Below, in pieces: positions 54,945 through 63,914 of a stretch of DNA of 64,000 nucleotides. This DNA comes from Streptomyces canus (GTDB lineage: Bacteria; Actinomycetota; Actinomycetes; Streptomycetales; Streptomycetaceae): contig NZ_CP107989.1 in NCBI RefSeq assembly GCF_041435015.1, positions 7,688,001 to 7,752,000 on the forward strand. The letters run 5' to 3'. Both the position numbers and the translations under genes were made by a program. The notes below the pieces were generated by a model, which saw nothing but the letters and a program-made list of their open reading frames with translations, made no database searches and was not told the origin of the DNA. Each line of letters starts with the position of its first letter. Position 1 is the stretch's first letter.

Positions 54945-55715
54945 CTACTCCCAGCGGAAGAAGCGTCCGGCCAGGGCCAGACCCGCCACGGCCCACACCG
55001 CCAGAATCCCCAGGTCGCCCCACGGCGTCCCGGCCCCGTGCTGCAGCACGTCCCGCAGGCCGTCCGACAGGGCGGTGATAGGCAGCAGACCCAGGACGTC
55101 CTGGGCGCCTGAAGGGAACTTGGACAGGGGGACCATCACTCCACCGCCCACCAGCAGCAGGAGGAAGACGAGGTTCGCCGCCGCCAGGGTCGCCTCCGCC
55201 TTCAGGGTGCCTGCCATCAGGAGGCCGAGGCCCGAGAACGCCGCCGTGCCCAGGATCAGCAGGAGCAGCACGGACAACGGATTGCCGTGCGGTGACCAGC
55301 CCAGCGCGAAGGCGACCGCGGTCAGCAGGATCACCTGGAGGATCTCCGTCACCAGGACCGATGCCGTCTTCGCCGTCATCAGGCCCCAGCGGGGGAGCGG
55401 GGAGGAGGCCAGACGCTTCAGGACGCCGTATCGGCGTTCGAAGCCGGTCGCGATCGCCTGGCCCGTGAAGGCCGTCGACATGACCGCGAGGGCGAGAACG
55501 CCGGGGGTGAGGAAGTCCACCGCCTTGCCCTCGTCCGTGTCGATGATGTCCACCGAGCTGAACAGGACCAGCACCAGGGTCGGGATCACCACCGTCAGCA
55601 GGAGCTGCTCGCCGTTGCGCAGGAGCATCTTCGTCTCCAGGACCGCCTGGGTCGCGATCATGCGTCCCAGCGGCGCCGCGCCCGGCTTCGGGGTGTACAT
55701 ACCGGTGGCCGTCAC
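54945..55715 (-). CDS. ABC-2 type exporter, permease protein
   Basis: 256 residues with six predicted membrane helices: QLLLTVVIPTLVLVLFSSVD, LTPGVLALAVMSTAFTGQAI, VTEILQVILLTAVAFALGWS, LLLLILGTAAFSGLGLLMAG, ANLVFLLLLVGGGVMVPLSK, LAVWAVAGLALAGRFF. This is the ABC2_membrane fold, and FERRYGVLKRLASSPLPRW is the usual cytoplasmic coupling segment. The GTG start overlaps the ATPase stop codon (GTGA). It forms an exporter with the preceding gene; substrate unknown, DrrB-type drug or lipid transport being the common role. Confidence 0.9.
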   Translation of the reverse strand: MTATGMYTPKPGAAPLGRMIATQAVLETKMLLRNGEQLLLTVVIPTLVLVLFSSVDIIDTDEGKAVDFLTPGVLALAVMSTAFTGQAIATGFERRYGVLKRLASSPLPRWGLMTAKTASVLVTEILQVILLTAVAFALGWSPHGNPLSVLLLLILGTAAFSGLGLLMAGTLKAEATLAAANLVFLLLLVGGGVMVPLSKFPSGAQDVLGLLPITALSDGLRDVLQHGAGTPWGDLGILAVWAVAGLALAGRFFRWE

Positions 55716-56635
55716 GCGCGCAGCTCCTTGCCCGTGAGTTCGAGAAAGACGTCTTCCAGGGTGTGCCGTTCCACCGAGATCTTCTCCGGCATCACGCCGT
55801 GCTGGGCGCACCAGGACGTCACCGTCGCCAGCAGTTGCGGGTTGACCTTGCCGACCACCCGGTAGGAGCCGGGGGTCAGCTCCGCCGCCGAGGAGTCGGC
55901 GGGGAGGGCCTTCAGGAGGGAGCCCACGTCGAGGCCGGGGCGGCCCATGAAACGCAGGGTGTTCTCGGCGCCGCCCCGGCACAGCTCCTCCGGGGAGCCC
56001 TGGGCGATGACCCGGCCGCCGTCGATGATCGCCACGTCGTCGGCGAGTTGCTCGGCCTCGTCCATGTAGTGCGTGGTGAGGATGACCGAGACGCCGTCCG
56101 CGCGCAGGTCGCGGACCAGGTCCCAGGTCGAGCGGCGGGCCTGGGGGTCCAGGCCGGCGGTCGGCTCGTCCAGGAACACCAGCTCCGGGCGGCCCACGAC
56201 GGCCATGGCGAGCGCCAGCCGCTGCTGCTGGCCGCCGGACAGGCGCCGGTACGTCGTCCTGCCGCAGCTGCCGAGGCCCAGGCGCTCGATCAGCGCGTCC
56301 ACGTCGAGGGGGTGTGCGTGGAGCTTGGCCACGTGCCACAGCATCTCGTCGGCCCGGGCGCCCGAGTACACGCCCCCGGACTGCAGCATCACGCCGATCC
56401 TCGGGTGCAGCTCACGGGCCTGCCGCACCGGGTCGAGGCCCAGGACCCGTACCGTGCCGGAGTCCGGCCGCCGGTATCCCTCGCAGGTCTCGACCGTCGT
56501 CGTCTTGCCCGCGCCGTTGGGCCCGAGTACGGCGGTCACGCCCGCCCGGGCCACCAGGTCGAGGCCGTCCACGGCGGTCTTCGTGCCGTACCGCTTCACC
56601 AGGGCGTGGACCTGGACCACGGGCTCACTTCGCAT
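55712..56635 (-). CDS. ABC exporter, ATP-binding protein (DrrA-type)
   Basis: 307 residues. Walker A GPNGAGKTTT, Q-loop MLQSGGVYSG, signature RLSGGQQQRLALAMAV, Walker B LVFLDEPTAGLDPQARR, the H-loop His in LTTHYMDEAEQLADDVAI. A C-terminal 70-residue extension (about 235-307) with ERHTLEDVFLELTGKE is typical of the DrrA family. ATG 56635 has the -10 TAGACT seven bases upstream and no ribosome-binding site. Coupled to the permease gene. Confidence 0.94.
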   Translation of the reverse strand: MRSEPVVQVHALVKRYGTKTAVDGLDLVARAGVTAVLGPNGAGKTTTVETCEGYRRPDSGTVRVLGLDPVRQARELHPRIGVMLQSGGVYSGARADEMLWHVAKLHAHPLDVDALIERLGLGSCGRTTYRRLSGGQQQRLALAMAVVGRPELVFLDEPTAGLDPQARRSTWDLVRDLRADGVSVILTTHYMDEAEQLADDVAIIDGGRVIAQGSPEELCRGGAENTLRFMGRPGLDVGSLLKALPADSSAAELTPGSYRVVGKVNPQLLATVTSWCAQHGVMPEKISVERHTLEDVFLELTGKELRA

Positions 56636-56642
56636 GGGCCCG

Positions 56643-56648
56643 AGTCTA
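56643..56648 (-). promoter_or_regulatory. -10 element (TAGACT) of the ABC exporter, overlapping a stop codon
   Basis: TAGACT on the minus strand, seven bases before ATG 56635. Its first three bases are the TAG stop codon of the upstream AAC(3)-like gene. Confidence 0.6.
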
Positions 56649-57515
56649 GGTTCGCCACCCGCGCCGCAGACGGGCGGGTGCAGGATCTCCACCCGGACCT
56701 CCTCCCAGGGCGTTCCGGGGGGTGTCCTCCCGTGGCCGGTGCAGCGGCAGCCACCGCTGCGCGTACCGCACGGCCTCCGCCACCGGGAACAGCCGAGCGT
56801 CGGCCGCGCCCACCCTCCCCCGTACGACGACGGCCCGGTCGCGCTCGAAGTCGTGGCCCAGTTCGTCGAAGCGGTCCGAGGTGATCGAGACCTCCGTCAC
56901 CACCTCCCACCCGTCCGGTCCCGGGCGGCCGACCCTCACCAGCGGGGTCGGGACGCGGTACTCGGCGAGATGGAAGCTCGTGCAGGTGTCGTAGCCCGCG
57001 CCGAGGAGCAGCACGCGCGCGTGGAGGTCCTCGAGGCGGGCCAGCGGGCTGTGCTCGCCGAGGCGGCAGTCGGGGGCGTGTCCGTCCAGGACCGCGTGCG
57101 CGCGGGGGCCTATCGCCGCGAAGGAGGTCTGCGGGTGCGCGCTGCGCCGGGCGCCGGGCCAGGTGCGCACCGTCTCCGGGATCACCCCGACCCCGCGCGA
57201 GGGCGTGACGAGGGGGTCGTAGGCGGGCATGGTCGCCCGGATCGTGTCCCACCACTCCTCGGGCACCGGCGGGTTGCTCCACACCGCCGGGTCGGAGAGG
57301 TCGCCGGTCTGGGTGGGGACCACGAGTGTGCCGTCCGGGCCGAGGGTGTCGAGCAGTCCCTGGACCACCGCTACCGGGCCTCCGCAGACCCAGCCGAGGG
57401 CGCTCAGGGAGGAGTGCACGAGGAGGATCTCGCCGCTGCGGACCCCCAGCTCGCGCAGCTGCCCCGCGAGGGTGTCGCGGGTGACAAGTGGGCCGGTGGG
57501 AGGTGGTATCGGCAT
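56646..57515 (-). CDS. AAC(3)-family aminoglycoside N-acetyltransferase-like protein
   Basis: 289 residues. The family pattern is visible: LREILLVHSSLSALGWVCGG (here GEILLVHSSLSALGWV), LGPDGTLVVPTQTGDLSDPA, GVIPETVRTWPGARRSAHPQ, LLLGAGYDTCTSFHLAEYRV and the conserved His and Glu (H-L-A-E) near residue 190. Enzymes of this family acetylate the 3-amino group of aminoglycosides with acetyl-CoA; many Streptomyces copies have no demonstrated resistance role. ATG 57515 is chosen, although ATG 57545 upstream is in frame. Its stop is immediately before the ABC exporter. Confidence 0.87.
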   Translation of the reverse strand: MPIPPPTGPLVTRDTLAGQLRELGVRSGEILLVHSSLSALGWVCGGPVAVVQGLLDTLGPDGTLVVPTQTGDLSDPAVWSNPPVPEEWWDTIRATMPAYDPLVTPSRGVGVIPETVRTWPGARRSAHPQTSFAAIGPRAHAVLDGHAPDCRLGEHSPLARLEDLHARVLLLGAGYDTCTSFHLAEYRVPTPLVRVGRPGPDGWEVVTEVSITSDRFDELGHDFERDRAVVVRGRVGAADARLFPVAEAVRYAQRWLPLHRPREDTPRNALGGGPGGDPAPARLRRGWRT

Positions 57516-57556
57516 GGTTCCGCAGTGTCCCTGACAGGGCCGCGACATGCCACCGG

Positions 57557-57570
57557 TTTGATCGATCAAA
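57557..57570. promoter_or_regulatory. 14-bp perfect palindrome in the suf/AAC intergenic region
   Basis: TTTGATCGATCAAA reads the same on both strands. It lies about 40 bases before the AAC(3)-like ATG at 57515 (transcribed leftward) and 107 bases before sufR, so it could be an operator for either. The binding protein is unknown. Confidence 0.5.
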
Positions 57571-57585
57571 GATCGTTCTCCCAGG

Positions 57586-57604
57586 TCAGGTTAGGGATGC
57601 CTAA
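57586..57604 (+). promoter_or_regulatory. iron-box-like site (DmdR/IdeR type)
   Basis: TCAGGTTAGGGATGCCTAA, matching 14 of 19 positions of the iron-box consensus TTAGGTTAGGCTCACCTAA used by DmdR1/IdeR repressors. It lies 73-91 bases upstream of sufR. Iron-dependent control of an Fe-S assembly operon would be sensible, but the match is imperfect. Confidence 0.4.
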
Positions 57605-57663
57605 GTGATGCAGGGCACCGTCCACCGGATGGGACACGGCTTGCCCGGTCCTGAGGAATTACG

Positions 57664-57677
57664 CAACAATGGCGTTG
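57664..57677 (+). promoter_or_regulatory. SufR operator candidate CAAC-N6-GTTG
   Basis: CAAC-AATGGC-GTTG ends on the G of the sufR GTG start. From memory, SufR of Streptomyces avermitilis represses its own operon through a CAAC-N6-GTTG repeat, which this matches exactly. Binding here would block initiation. Confidence 0.6.
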
Positions 57678-58420
57678 TGAAAAACGTCGGCGAGGTTCGG
57701 GAGACCCCCACGGGGGCCCCTCAGGAGGAGCTCGCGACCGGTGAGCGGTCCACCCGCAACCGCGTCGCGCGATCCATCCTGGACCACGGCCCGTCGACCG
57801 TCGCAGAGCTGGCCGGCCGACTGGGCCTCACCCATGCGGCCGTACGACGTCATCTGGACGCCCTGGCGGCCGACGAGGTCGTGGAGGCGCGGGAGCAGCG
57901 GGTGTACGGCGCGCGGACGCGTGGCCGTCCCGCCAAGGTCTTCGCGCTCACCGACTGCGGCCGGGACGCCTTCGACCAGTCGTACGACAAGCTCGCCGCG
58001 GACGCCCTGAGCTGGATCCAGGAGCGGTTCGGCGGGGATGAGGCGGTCGTCGCCTTCGCACGCGCGAGGATCGCCGCGCAGGCCGAGGAATACCGCAAGG
58101 CCGTCGAGTCCGCCGCCCCCGAGGAGCGCACCGAAGCCCTGGCCAAGGCCCTGAGCGCGGACGGGTACGCTGCTACGGCGCGGAGCGCACCGGTCGGCGA
58201 GCAGCTCTGCCAGCACCACTGCCCGGTGGCCCATGTCGCTGAGAAGTTCCCCCAGCTCTGTGATGCGGAGACCGAGATCTTCTCCCAGCTGCTCGGAACG
58301 CACGTCCAGCGACTGGCGACCATCGCGCACGGCGACGGCGTCTGCACGACGTTCATCCCCAAGATTTCCCAGACCACTGATAACGCATCCGCAAGTACCG
58401 CCGGGAGGAACCCCGCATGA
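57677..58420 (+). CDS. sufR: Fe-S cluster-sensing repressor SufR
   Basis: 247 residues from GTG 57677. The N-terminal winged helix-turn-helix ([40 protein letters not shown]) is followed by a helical region and, near the C-terminus, the cluster-binding cysteines in [20 protein letters not shown] (C-x3-C-x12-C), the ligand set of SufR proteins. In its holo form it represses the suf operon. The start overlaps the operator, and its stop overlaps sufB (ATGA), so repressor and assembly genes are coexpressed. Confidence 0.94.
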   Translation: MKNVGEVRETPTGAPQEELATGERSTRNRVARSILDHGPSTVAELAGRLGLTHAAVRRHLDALAADEVVEAREQRVYGARTRGRPAKVFALTDCGRDAFDQSYDKLAADALSWIQERFGGDEAVVAFARARIAAQAEEYRKAVESAAPEERTEALAKALSADGYAATARSAPVGEQLCQHHCPVAHVAEKFPQLCDAETEIFSQLLGTHVQRLATIAHGDGVCTTFIPKISQTTDNASASTAGRNPA

Positions 58421-59841
58421 CACTCCCCATCGAGGAGACCGCCCACCCTGAGCTCGAGGGTCTGGGCAACTACGAATACGGCTGGGCCGACTCCGACGTG
58501 GCTGGTGCCTCTGCCAAGCGCGGTATCAACGAGGACGTCGTCCGGGACATCTCCGCCAAGAAGAACGAGCCGGAGTGGATGACCAAGCTCCGTCTCAAGG
58601 GTCTGCGCCTGTTCGGCAAGAAGCCCATGCCGAACTGGGGATCGGACCTCTCCGGCATCGACTTCGACAACATCAAGTACTTCGTGCGCTCCACGGAGAA
58701 GCAGGCGGAGTCCTGGGAGGACCTGCCCGAGGACATCAAGAACACGTACGACAAGCTCGGCATCCCCGAGGCGGAGAAGCAGCGCCTCGTCGCCGGTGTC
58801 GCGGCCCAGTACGAGTCCGAGGTCGTCTACCACCAGATCCGCGAGGACCTGGAGGAGCAGGGCGTCATCTTCCTGGACACCGACACGGCCCTGAAGGAGC
58901 ACCCGGAGCTCTTCAAGGAGTACTTCGGCACCGTCATCCCCGTCGGCGACAACAAGTTCGCGTCGCTGAACACCGCGGTGTGGTCCGGCGGCTCCTTCAT
59001 CTACGTGCCGAAGGGCGTGCACGTGGAGATCCCGCTCCAGGCCTACTTCCGTATCAACACGGAGAACATGGGCCAGTTCGAGCGGACGCTGATCATCGTC
59101 GACGAGGACGCCTACGTCCACTACGTCGAGGGGTGTACGGCCCCGATCTACAAGTCGGACTCCCTGCACTCCGCGGTGGTCGAGATCATCGTGAAGAAGG
59201 GCGCCCGCTGCCGCTACACGACCATCCAGAACTGGTCGAACAACGTCTACAACCTGGTCACCAAGCGCGCCGTGGCGTACGAGGGCGCGACCATGGAGTG
59301 GATCGACGGCAACATCGGCTCCAAGGTGACGATGAAGTACCCGGCCGTCTACCTGATGGGCGAGCACGCCAAGGGCGAGACCCTGTCCATCGCCTTCGCG
59401 GGCGAGGGGCAGCACCAGGACGCCGGCTCCAAGATGGTCCACATGGCGCCGAACACGTCCTCCAACATCGTCTCGAAGTCCGTGGCGCGCGGTGGCGGCC
59501 GTACGTCCTACCGCGGTCTCGTCGAGATCGGCGAGGGCGCCCACGGCTCCAAGTCGAACGTGCTGTGCGACGCGCTGCTGGTCGACACCATCTCCCGCTC
59601 CGACACGTACCCCTACGTGGACGTCCGCGAGGACGACGTGTCCATGGGCCACGAGGCGACCGTCTCCAAGGTCTCCGAGGACCAGCTCTTCTACCTGATG
59701 AGCCGTGGCCTGAGCGAGTTCGAGGCGATGGCGATGATCGTGCGCGGCTTCGTCGAGCCGATCGCGAAGGAACTCCCCATGGAGTACGCCCTTGAGCTCA
59801 ACCGGCTGATCGAGCTGCAGATGGAAGGCGCGGTCGGCTAA
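58417..59841 (+). CDS. sufB: Fe-S cluster assembly scaffold SufB
   Basis: 474 residues, standard size. Conserved features: [60 protein letters not shown], the cysteine in [20 protein letters not shown], and near the C-terminus [20 protein letters not shown] (with the SufB Cys equivalent) plus [20 protein letters not shown] in the form [13 protein letters not shown]. With SufC and SufD it forms the scaffold complex on which clusters are built. No intein is present, unlike many mycobacterial copies. Confidence 0.97.
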   Translation: MTLPIEETAHPELEGLGNYEYGWADSDVAGASAKRGINEDVVRDISAKKNEPEWMTKLRLKGLRLFGKKPMPNWGSDLSGIDFDNIKYFVRSTEKQAESWEDLPEDIKNTYDKLGIPEAEKQRLVAGVAAQYESEVVYHQIREDLEEQGVIFLDTDTALKEHPELFKEYFGTVIPVGDNKFASLNTAVWSGGSFIYVPKGVHVEIPLQAYFRINTENMGQFERTLIIVDEDAYVHYVEGCTAPIYKSDSLHSAVVEIIVKKGARCRYTTIQNWSNNVYNLVTKRAVAYEGATMEWIDGNIGSKVTMKYPAVYLMGEHAKGETLSIAFAGEGQHQDAGSKMVHMAPNTSSNIVSKSVARGGGRTSYRGLVEIGEGAHGSKSNVLCDALLVDTISRSDTYPYVDVREDDVSMGHEATVSKVSEDQLFYLMSRGLSEFEAMAMIVRGFVEPIAKELPMEYALELNRLIELQMEGAVG

Positions 59842-59903
59842 GACCGGTCTCCCCGCAAGCAGCTAGCGAATTCCGACGTAGGAAAGAGAGCAGACCGACA
59901 GCC

Positions 59904-61085
59904 ATGGCTGAGGCTCAGAACATTCCGGTGGGATCCACCACCGCCGGCCAGATCGCGGTGGCCGCCGAGTCGACCGTCGCCACGCGCATGAGCGCGCCCC
60001 CGTCCTTCGACGTGGCGGACTTCCCGGTCCCCCACGGCCGCGAGGAGGAGTGGCGGTTCACGCCGCTGGAGCGGCTGCGCGGGCTGCACGACGGCTCCGC
60101 GGTCGCCACCGGCGACGGCGTGAAGGTCGACATCGCGGCCCCCGAGGGGGTCGTGATCGAGACCGTCGGCCGCGACGACGCCCGCCTCGGCAGGGCCGGC
60201 ACCCCGGTGGACCGCATCGCCGCCCAGGCGTACTCGGCGTTCGAGAAGGCCGGCGTGATCACCGTCCCCAAGGAGACGGTCCTCACCGAGCCGATCCGGA
60301 TCGCCGTGCACGGCGAGGGCGGGACCACCTACGCCCACCAGGTCGTGGAGCTCGGAGCCTTCGCCGAGGCCGTCGTCGTCATCGACCACACCGGTGACGC
60401 CGTACTCGCCGCCAACGTCGACTACGTCCTGGGTGACGGCGCCAAGCTGACCGTCGTCTCCGTCCAGGACTGGGACGACAAGGCCGTGCACGTGGCCCAG
60501 CACAACGCGCTGATCGGCCGGGACGCCACCTTCAAGTCCTTCGTGGTCACCTTCGGCGGCGACCTCGTCCGGCTGCACCCCCGCGTCGCCTACGCCGGCA
60601 CCGGCGGCGAGGCCGAGCTGTTCGGCCTGTACTTCACCGACGCCGGCCAGCACCAGGAGCACCGCCTCCTCGTCGACCACAACACCCCGCACTGCAAGTC
60701 GAACGTCGCCTACAAGGGCGCGCTCCAGGGCGAGGGCGCCCACGCGGTGTGGATCGGTGACGTGCTCATCGAGGCCAAGGCCGAGGGCACGGACACGTAC
60801 GAGATGAACCGCAACCTCGTCCTCACCGACGGCGCCCGGGTCGACTCCGTGCCGAACCTCGAGATCGAGACCGGCGAGATCGTCGGAGCCGGCCACGCGA
60901 GTGCGACCGGCCGCTTCGACGACGAGCAGCTCTTCTATCTGATGGCCCGCGGCATCCCGGCCGACGAGGCCCGGCGCCTCGTCGTCCGCGGCTTCTTCGC
61001 CGAGCTGGTCCAGCAGATCGGCGTCGACGACATCGAAGAGCGCCTTCTCGTGAAGATCGACGAGGAGCTGGAGGCCACAGTCTGA
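59904..61085 (+). CDS. sufD: Fe-S cluster assembly protein SufD
   Basis: 393 residues. The beta-helix core shared with SufB includes PHGREEEWRFTPLERLRGLH, GTTYAHQVVELGAFAEAVVV, LGDGAKLTVVSVQDWDDKAV and the C-terminal SVPNLEIETGEIVGAGHAS, FDDEQLFYLMARGIPADEAR (the SufD signature, with the catalytic His in GAGHA). Partner of SufB in the SufBC2D complex. Its last base is shared with the Rieske gene, an overlapping stop/start (TGATGG), 62 bp after sufB. Confidence 0.96.
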   Translation: MAEAQNIPVGSTTAGQIAVAAESTVATRMSAPPSFDVADFPVPHGREEEWRFTPLERLRGLHDGSAVATGDGVKVDIAAPEGVVIETVGRDDARLGRAGTPVDRIAAQAYSAFEKAGVITVPKETVLTEPIRIAVHGEGGTTYAHQVVELGAFAEAVVVIDHTGDAVLAANVDYVLGDGAKLTVVSVQDWDDKAVHVAQHNALIGRDATFKSFVVTFGGDLVRLHPRVAYAGTGGEAELFGLYFTDAGQHQEHRLLVDHNTPHCKSNVAYKGALQGEGAHAVWIGDVLIEAKAEGTDTYEMNRNLVLTDGARVDSVPNLEIETGEIVGAGHASATGRFDDEQLFYLMARGIPADEARRLVVRGFFAELVQQIGVDDIEERLLVKIDEELEATV

Positions 61086-61402
61086 TGGCCTATGTACGCG
61101 CCTGTGGGCTGAGCGAGCTGGAGGAGGACACCCCGAAGCGGGTGGAACTCGACGGCACGCCGGTCTCGGTCGTGCAGACCGAGGGGGAGGTGTTCGCGAT
61201 CCACGACATCTGCTCGCACGCGAACGTCTCGCTCTCCGAGGGCGAGGTGGAGGACTGCCAGATCGAGTGCTGGCTGCACGGCTCCAGCTTCGACCTGCGC
61301 ACCGGCAAACCGTCCGGCCTTCCCGCGACGCGCCCCGTCCCCGTATACCCAGTAAAGATCGAAGGGGACGATGTGCTCGTCTCCCTTTCCCAGGAGTCCT
61401 GA
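61085..61402 (+). CDS. Rieske-type [2Fe-2S] ferredoxin in the suf operon
   Basis: 105 residues. The Rieske motif is C-x-H (DICSHANVSLSEGEV) and C-x2-H (CQIECWLHGSSFDLR). It is the small soluble type annotated as a non-haem iron oxygenase ferredoxin subunit. Its position between sufD and sufC is conserved in actinobacteria and suggests a role in cluster assembly or redox supply to the Suf machinery rather than ring hydroxylation; that role is inferred from context. Confidence 0.92.
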   Translation: MAYVRACGLSELEEDTPKRVELDGTPVSVVQTEGEVFAIHDICSHANVSLSEGEVEDCQIECWLHGSSFDLRTGKPSGLPATRPVPVYPVKIEGDDVLVSLSQES

Positions 61403-61409
61403 GGCACCC

Positions 61410-62174
61410 ATGGCAACGCTTGAAATCCGAGACCTGCACGTCACCGTCGAGGCCGACAACGCCACGAAGGAGATCCTCAAGGGCGTCGACCTCACCGTGA
61501 AGCAGGGCGAGACGCACGCCATCATGGGCCCCAACGGCTCCGGCAAGTCGACGCTCGCCTACTCGCTCGCGGGTCACCCGAAGTACACCATCACCGGCGG
61601 CACCGTCACCCTCGACGGCGAGGACGTCCTGGAGATGTCCGTCGACGAGCGCGCCCGCGCGGGCCTGTTCCTGGCGATGCAGTACCCGGTCGAGGTCCCC
61701 GGCGTCTCCGTGTCCAACTTCCTGCGCACCTCCGCCACCGCCATCCGCGGCGAGGCCCCCAAGCTGCGGACGTGGGTGAAGGAGGTCAGGGAGACCATGG
61801 AGCGTCTCAACATGGACCCGGCCTTCGCCGAGCGCAACGTGAACGAGGGCTTCTCCGGCGGTGAGAAGAAGCGCCACGAGATCCTCCAGCTCGAGCTGCT
61901 CAAGCCGAAGGTCGCGATCCTCGACGAGACGGACTCCGGCCTCGACGTCGACGCCCTGCGCGTCGTCTCCGAGGGCGTCAACCGCGTCCGTGAGACCGGC
62001 GAGGTCGGCACCCTGCTGATCACGCACTACACGCGCATCCTGCGCTACATCAAGCCCGACTTCGTCCACGTCTTCTCCGGCGGTCGCATCGTCGAGTCCG
62101 GCGGCGCGGAGCTCGCCGACAAGCTGGAGAACGAGGGCTACGAGGCATACACGAAGGGTGGCGTATCCGCGTGA
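61410..62174 (+). CDS. sufC: Fe-S cluster assembly ATPase SufC
   Basis: 254 residues. Walker A IMGPNGSGKSTLAYSLAG, the SufC-specific LFLAMQYPVEVPGVSVSNFL, signature NEGFSGGEKKRHEILQLELL, Walker B VAILDETDSGLDVDALRVVS and H-loop LLITHYTRILRYI. It hydrolyses ATP to drive conformational change in the SufBC2D scaffold. ATG 61410 follows GGAG; the stop overlaps sufS (GTGA). Confidence 0.97.
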   Translation: MATLEIRDLHVTVEADNATKEILKGVDLTVKQGETHAIMGPNGSGKSTLAYSLAGHPKYTITGGTVTLDGEDVLEMSVDERARAGLFLAMQYPVEVPGVSVSNFLRTSATAIRGEAPKLRTWVKEVRETMERLNMDPAFAERNVNEGFSGGEKKRHEILQLELLKPKVAILDETDSGLDVDALRVVSEGVNRVRETGEVGTLLITHYTRILRYIKPDFVHVFSGGRIVESGGAELADKLENEGYEAYTKGGVSA

Positions 62175-63427
62175 CGCAGCTGCCGGGCCTCCTCGACACA
62201 GAGGCGATCCGCAAGGACTTCCCCATCCTGGACCGCCAGGTCCACGACGGTAAGAAGCTCGTGTACCTGGACAACGCGGCGACCTCGCAGAAGCCGCGCC
62301 AGGTGCTCGACGCCCTGAACGAGTACTACGAGCGCTACAACGCCAACGTCCACCGCGGTGTGCATGTGCTCGCCGAGGAGGCCACGGCGCTGTACGAGGG
62401 CGCGCGCGACAAGGTCGCCGCCTTCATCAACGCGCCGAGCCGCGACGAGGTGATCTTCACCAAGAACGCCTCCGAGTCGCTCAACCTCGTGGCGAACATG
62501 CTGGGCTGGGCCGACGAGCCCTACCGGGTGGACCACGAGACCGAGATCGTCATCACGGAGATGGAGCACCACTCCAACATCGTGCCGTGGCAGCTGCTCG
62601 CGCAGCGCACGGGCGCGAAGCTGAAGTGGTTCGGCCTGACCGACGACGGCCGGCTCGACCTGTCCAACATCGACGAGATCATCACCGAGAAGACGAAGAT
62701 CGTCTCCTTCGTGCTGGTGTCGAACATCCTGGGCACGGTCAACCCGGTCGAGGCGATAGTGCGCCGCGCGCAGGAGGTCGGCGCGCTGGTCTGCATCGAC
62801 GCCTCGCAGGCCGCGCCGCACATGCCGCTGGACGTACAGGCCCTCCAGGCCGACTTCGTGGCCTTCACCGGTCACAAGATGTGCGGCCCGACGGGCATCG
62901 GCGTGCTCTGGGGTCGCCAGGAGCTCCTGGAGGACCTGCCGCCGTTCCTGGGCGGTGGCGAGATGATCGAGACCGTGTCGATGCACTCGTCGACGTACGC
63001 CCCGGCGCCGCACAAGTTCGAGGCGGGCACGCCTCCGATCGCGCAGGCGGTCGGTCTGGGCGCCGCGATCGACTATCTGAACTCGATCGGCATGGACAAG
63101 ATCCTCGCCCATGAGCACGCGATCACCGAGTACGCGGTGAAGCGCCTGGCGGAGGTCCCGGACCTCAGGATCATCGGCCCGGCCACGGCCGAGGACCGGG
63201 GCGCGGCGATCTCCTTCACGCTCGGCGACATCCACCCGCACGACGTGGGCCAGGTCCTCGACGAGCAGGGCATCGCGGTCCGGGTCGGTCACCACTGCGC
63301 GCGGCCGGTCTGCCTGCGGTACGGAATTCCCGCGACCACGCGAGCGTCGTTCTATCTGTACTCCACGCCGGCCGAGATCGACGCACTGGTCGAGGGGCTG
63401 GAGCACGTACGGAACTTCTTCGGCTGA
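62171..63427 (+). CDS. sufS: cysteine desulfurase SufS
   Basis: 418 residues, group II desulfurase. The PLP lysine is in FVAFTGHKMCGPTGIGVLWG, the substrate-binding VYLDNAATSQKPRQVLDALN at the N-terminus, TEMEHHSNIVPWQLLAQRTG, and the persulfide-carrying Cys in VRVGHHCARPVCLRYGIP. It removes sulfur from L-cysteine and hands it to SufU. The GTG start overlaps the sufC stop. Confidence 0.96.
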   Translation: MTQLPGLLDTEAIRKDFPILDRQVHDGKKLVYLDNAATSQKPRQVLDALNEYYERYNANVHRGVHVLAEEATALYEGARDKVAAFINAPSRDEVIFTKNASESLNLVANMLGWADEPYRVDHETEIVITEMEHHSNIVPWQLLAQRTGAKLKWFGLTDDGRLDLSNIDEIITEKTKIVSFVLVSNILGTVNPVEAIVRRAQEVGALVCIDASQAAPHMPLDVQALQADFVAFTGHKMCGPTGIGVLWGRQELLEDLPPFLGGGEMIETVSMHSSTYAPAPHKFEAGTPPIAQAVGLGAAIDYLNSIGMDKILAHEHAITEYAVKRLAEVPDLRIIGPATAEDRGAAISFTLGDIHPHDVGQVLDEQGIAVRVGHHCARPVCLRYGIPATTRASFYLYSTPAEIDALVEGLEHVRNFFG

Positions 63428-63443
63428 AGGGCGTGCTGAAACC

Positions 63444-63914
63444 GTGAAGCTGGACTCGATGTACCAGGAAGTCATCCTGGACCACTACAAGCACCCGCAC
63501 GGGCGTGGTCTGAGGGATGGCGACGCCGAGGTGCACCATGTGAACCCCACGTGCGGCGACGAGATCACCCTCCGTGTGAAGTACGACGGCAAGAGGATCG
63601 AGGACGTCTCGTACGAGGGCCAGGGCTGCTCGATCAGCCAGGCCAGCGCGTCCGTCCTGAACGATCTGCTGGTCGGCAAGGACCTGGCGGAGGCGCAGAA
63701 GATCCAGGAGACCTTCCTGGAACTGATGCAGTCGAAGGGCAGGATCGAGCCCGACGACGCGATGGAAGAGGTGCTGGAGGACGCGGTCGCGTTCGCCGGT
63801 GTCTCCAAGTACCCGGCCCGGGTCAAGTGCGCCCTCCTCAGCTGGATGGCCTGGAAGGACGCGACGGCCCAGGCGCTGGGCGCCGACGCCGAAGCCGAAA
63901 GGAAGACGGCATGA
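63444..63914 (+). CDS. sufU: SufU sulfur-transfer protein
   Basis: 156 residues from a GTG. Zinc and sulfur ligands are in VNPTCGDEITLRVKYDGKRI (Cys37, Asp39), YEGQGCSISQASASVLNDLL and YPARVKCALLSWMAWKDA. The insert between the second and third Cys (the usual SufU/IscU difference) is present. SufU accepts persulfide sulfur from SufS in zinc-dependent fashion. Its stop overlaps the next gene (ATGA). Confidence 0.95.
   Translation: MKLDSMYQEVILDHYKHPHGRGLRDGDAEVHHVNPTCGDEITLRVKYDGKRIEDVSYEGQGCSISQASASVLNDLLVGKDLAEAQKIQETFLELMQSKGRIEPDDAMEEVLEDAVAFAGVSKYPARVKCALLSWMAWKDATAQALGADAEAERKTA

Noticed and set aside
56646..57515. Aminoglycoside resistance cassette made of the AAC(3)-like and adenylyltransferase-like genes.
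   Set aside because: The two genes are 2.7 kb apart, separated by ctaA and an ABC exporter, and show no mobile-element signs. Family membership alone does not establish resistance.
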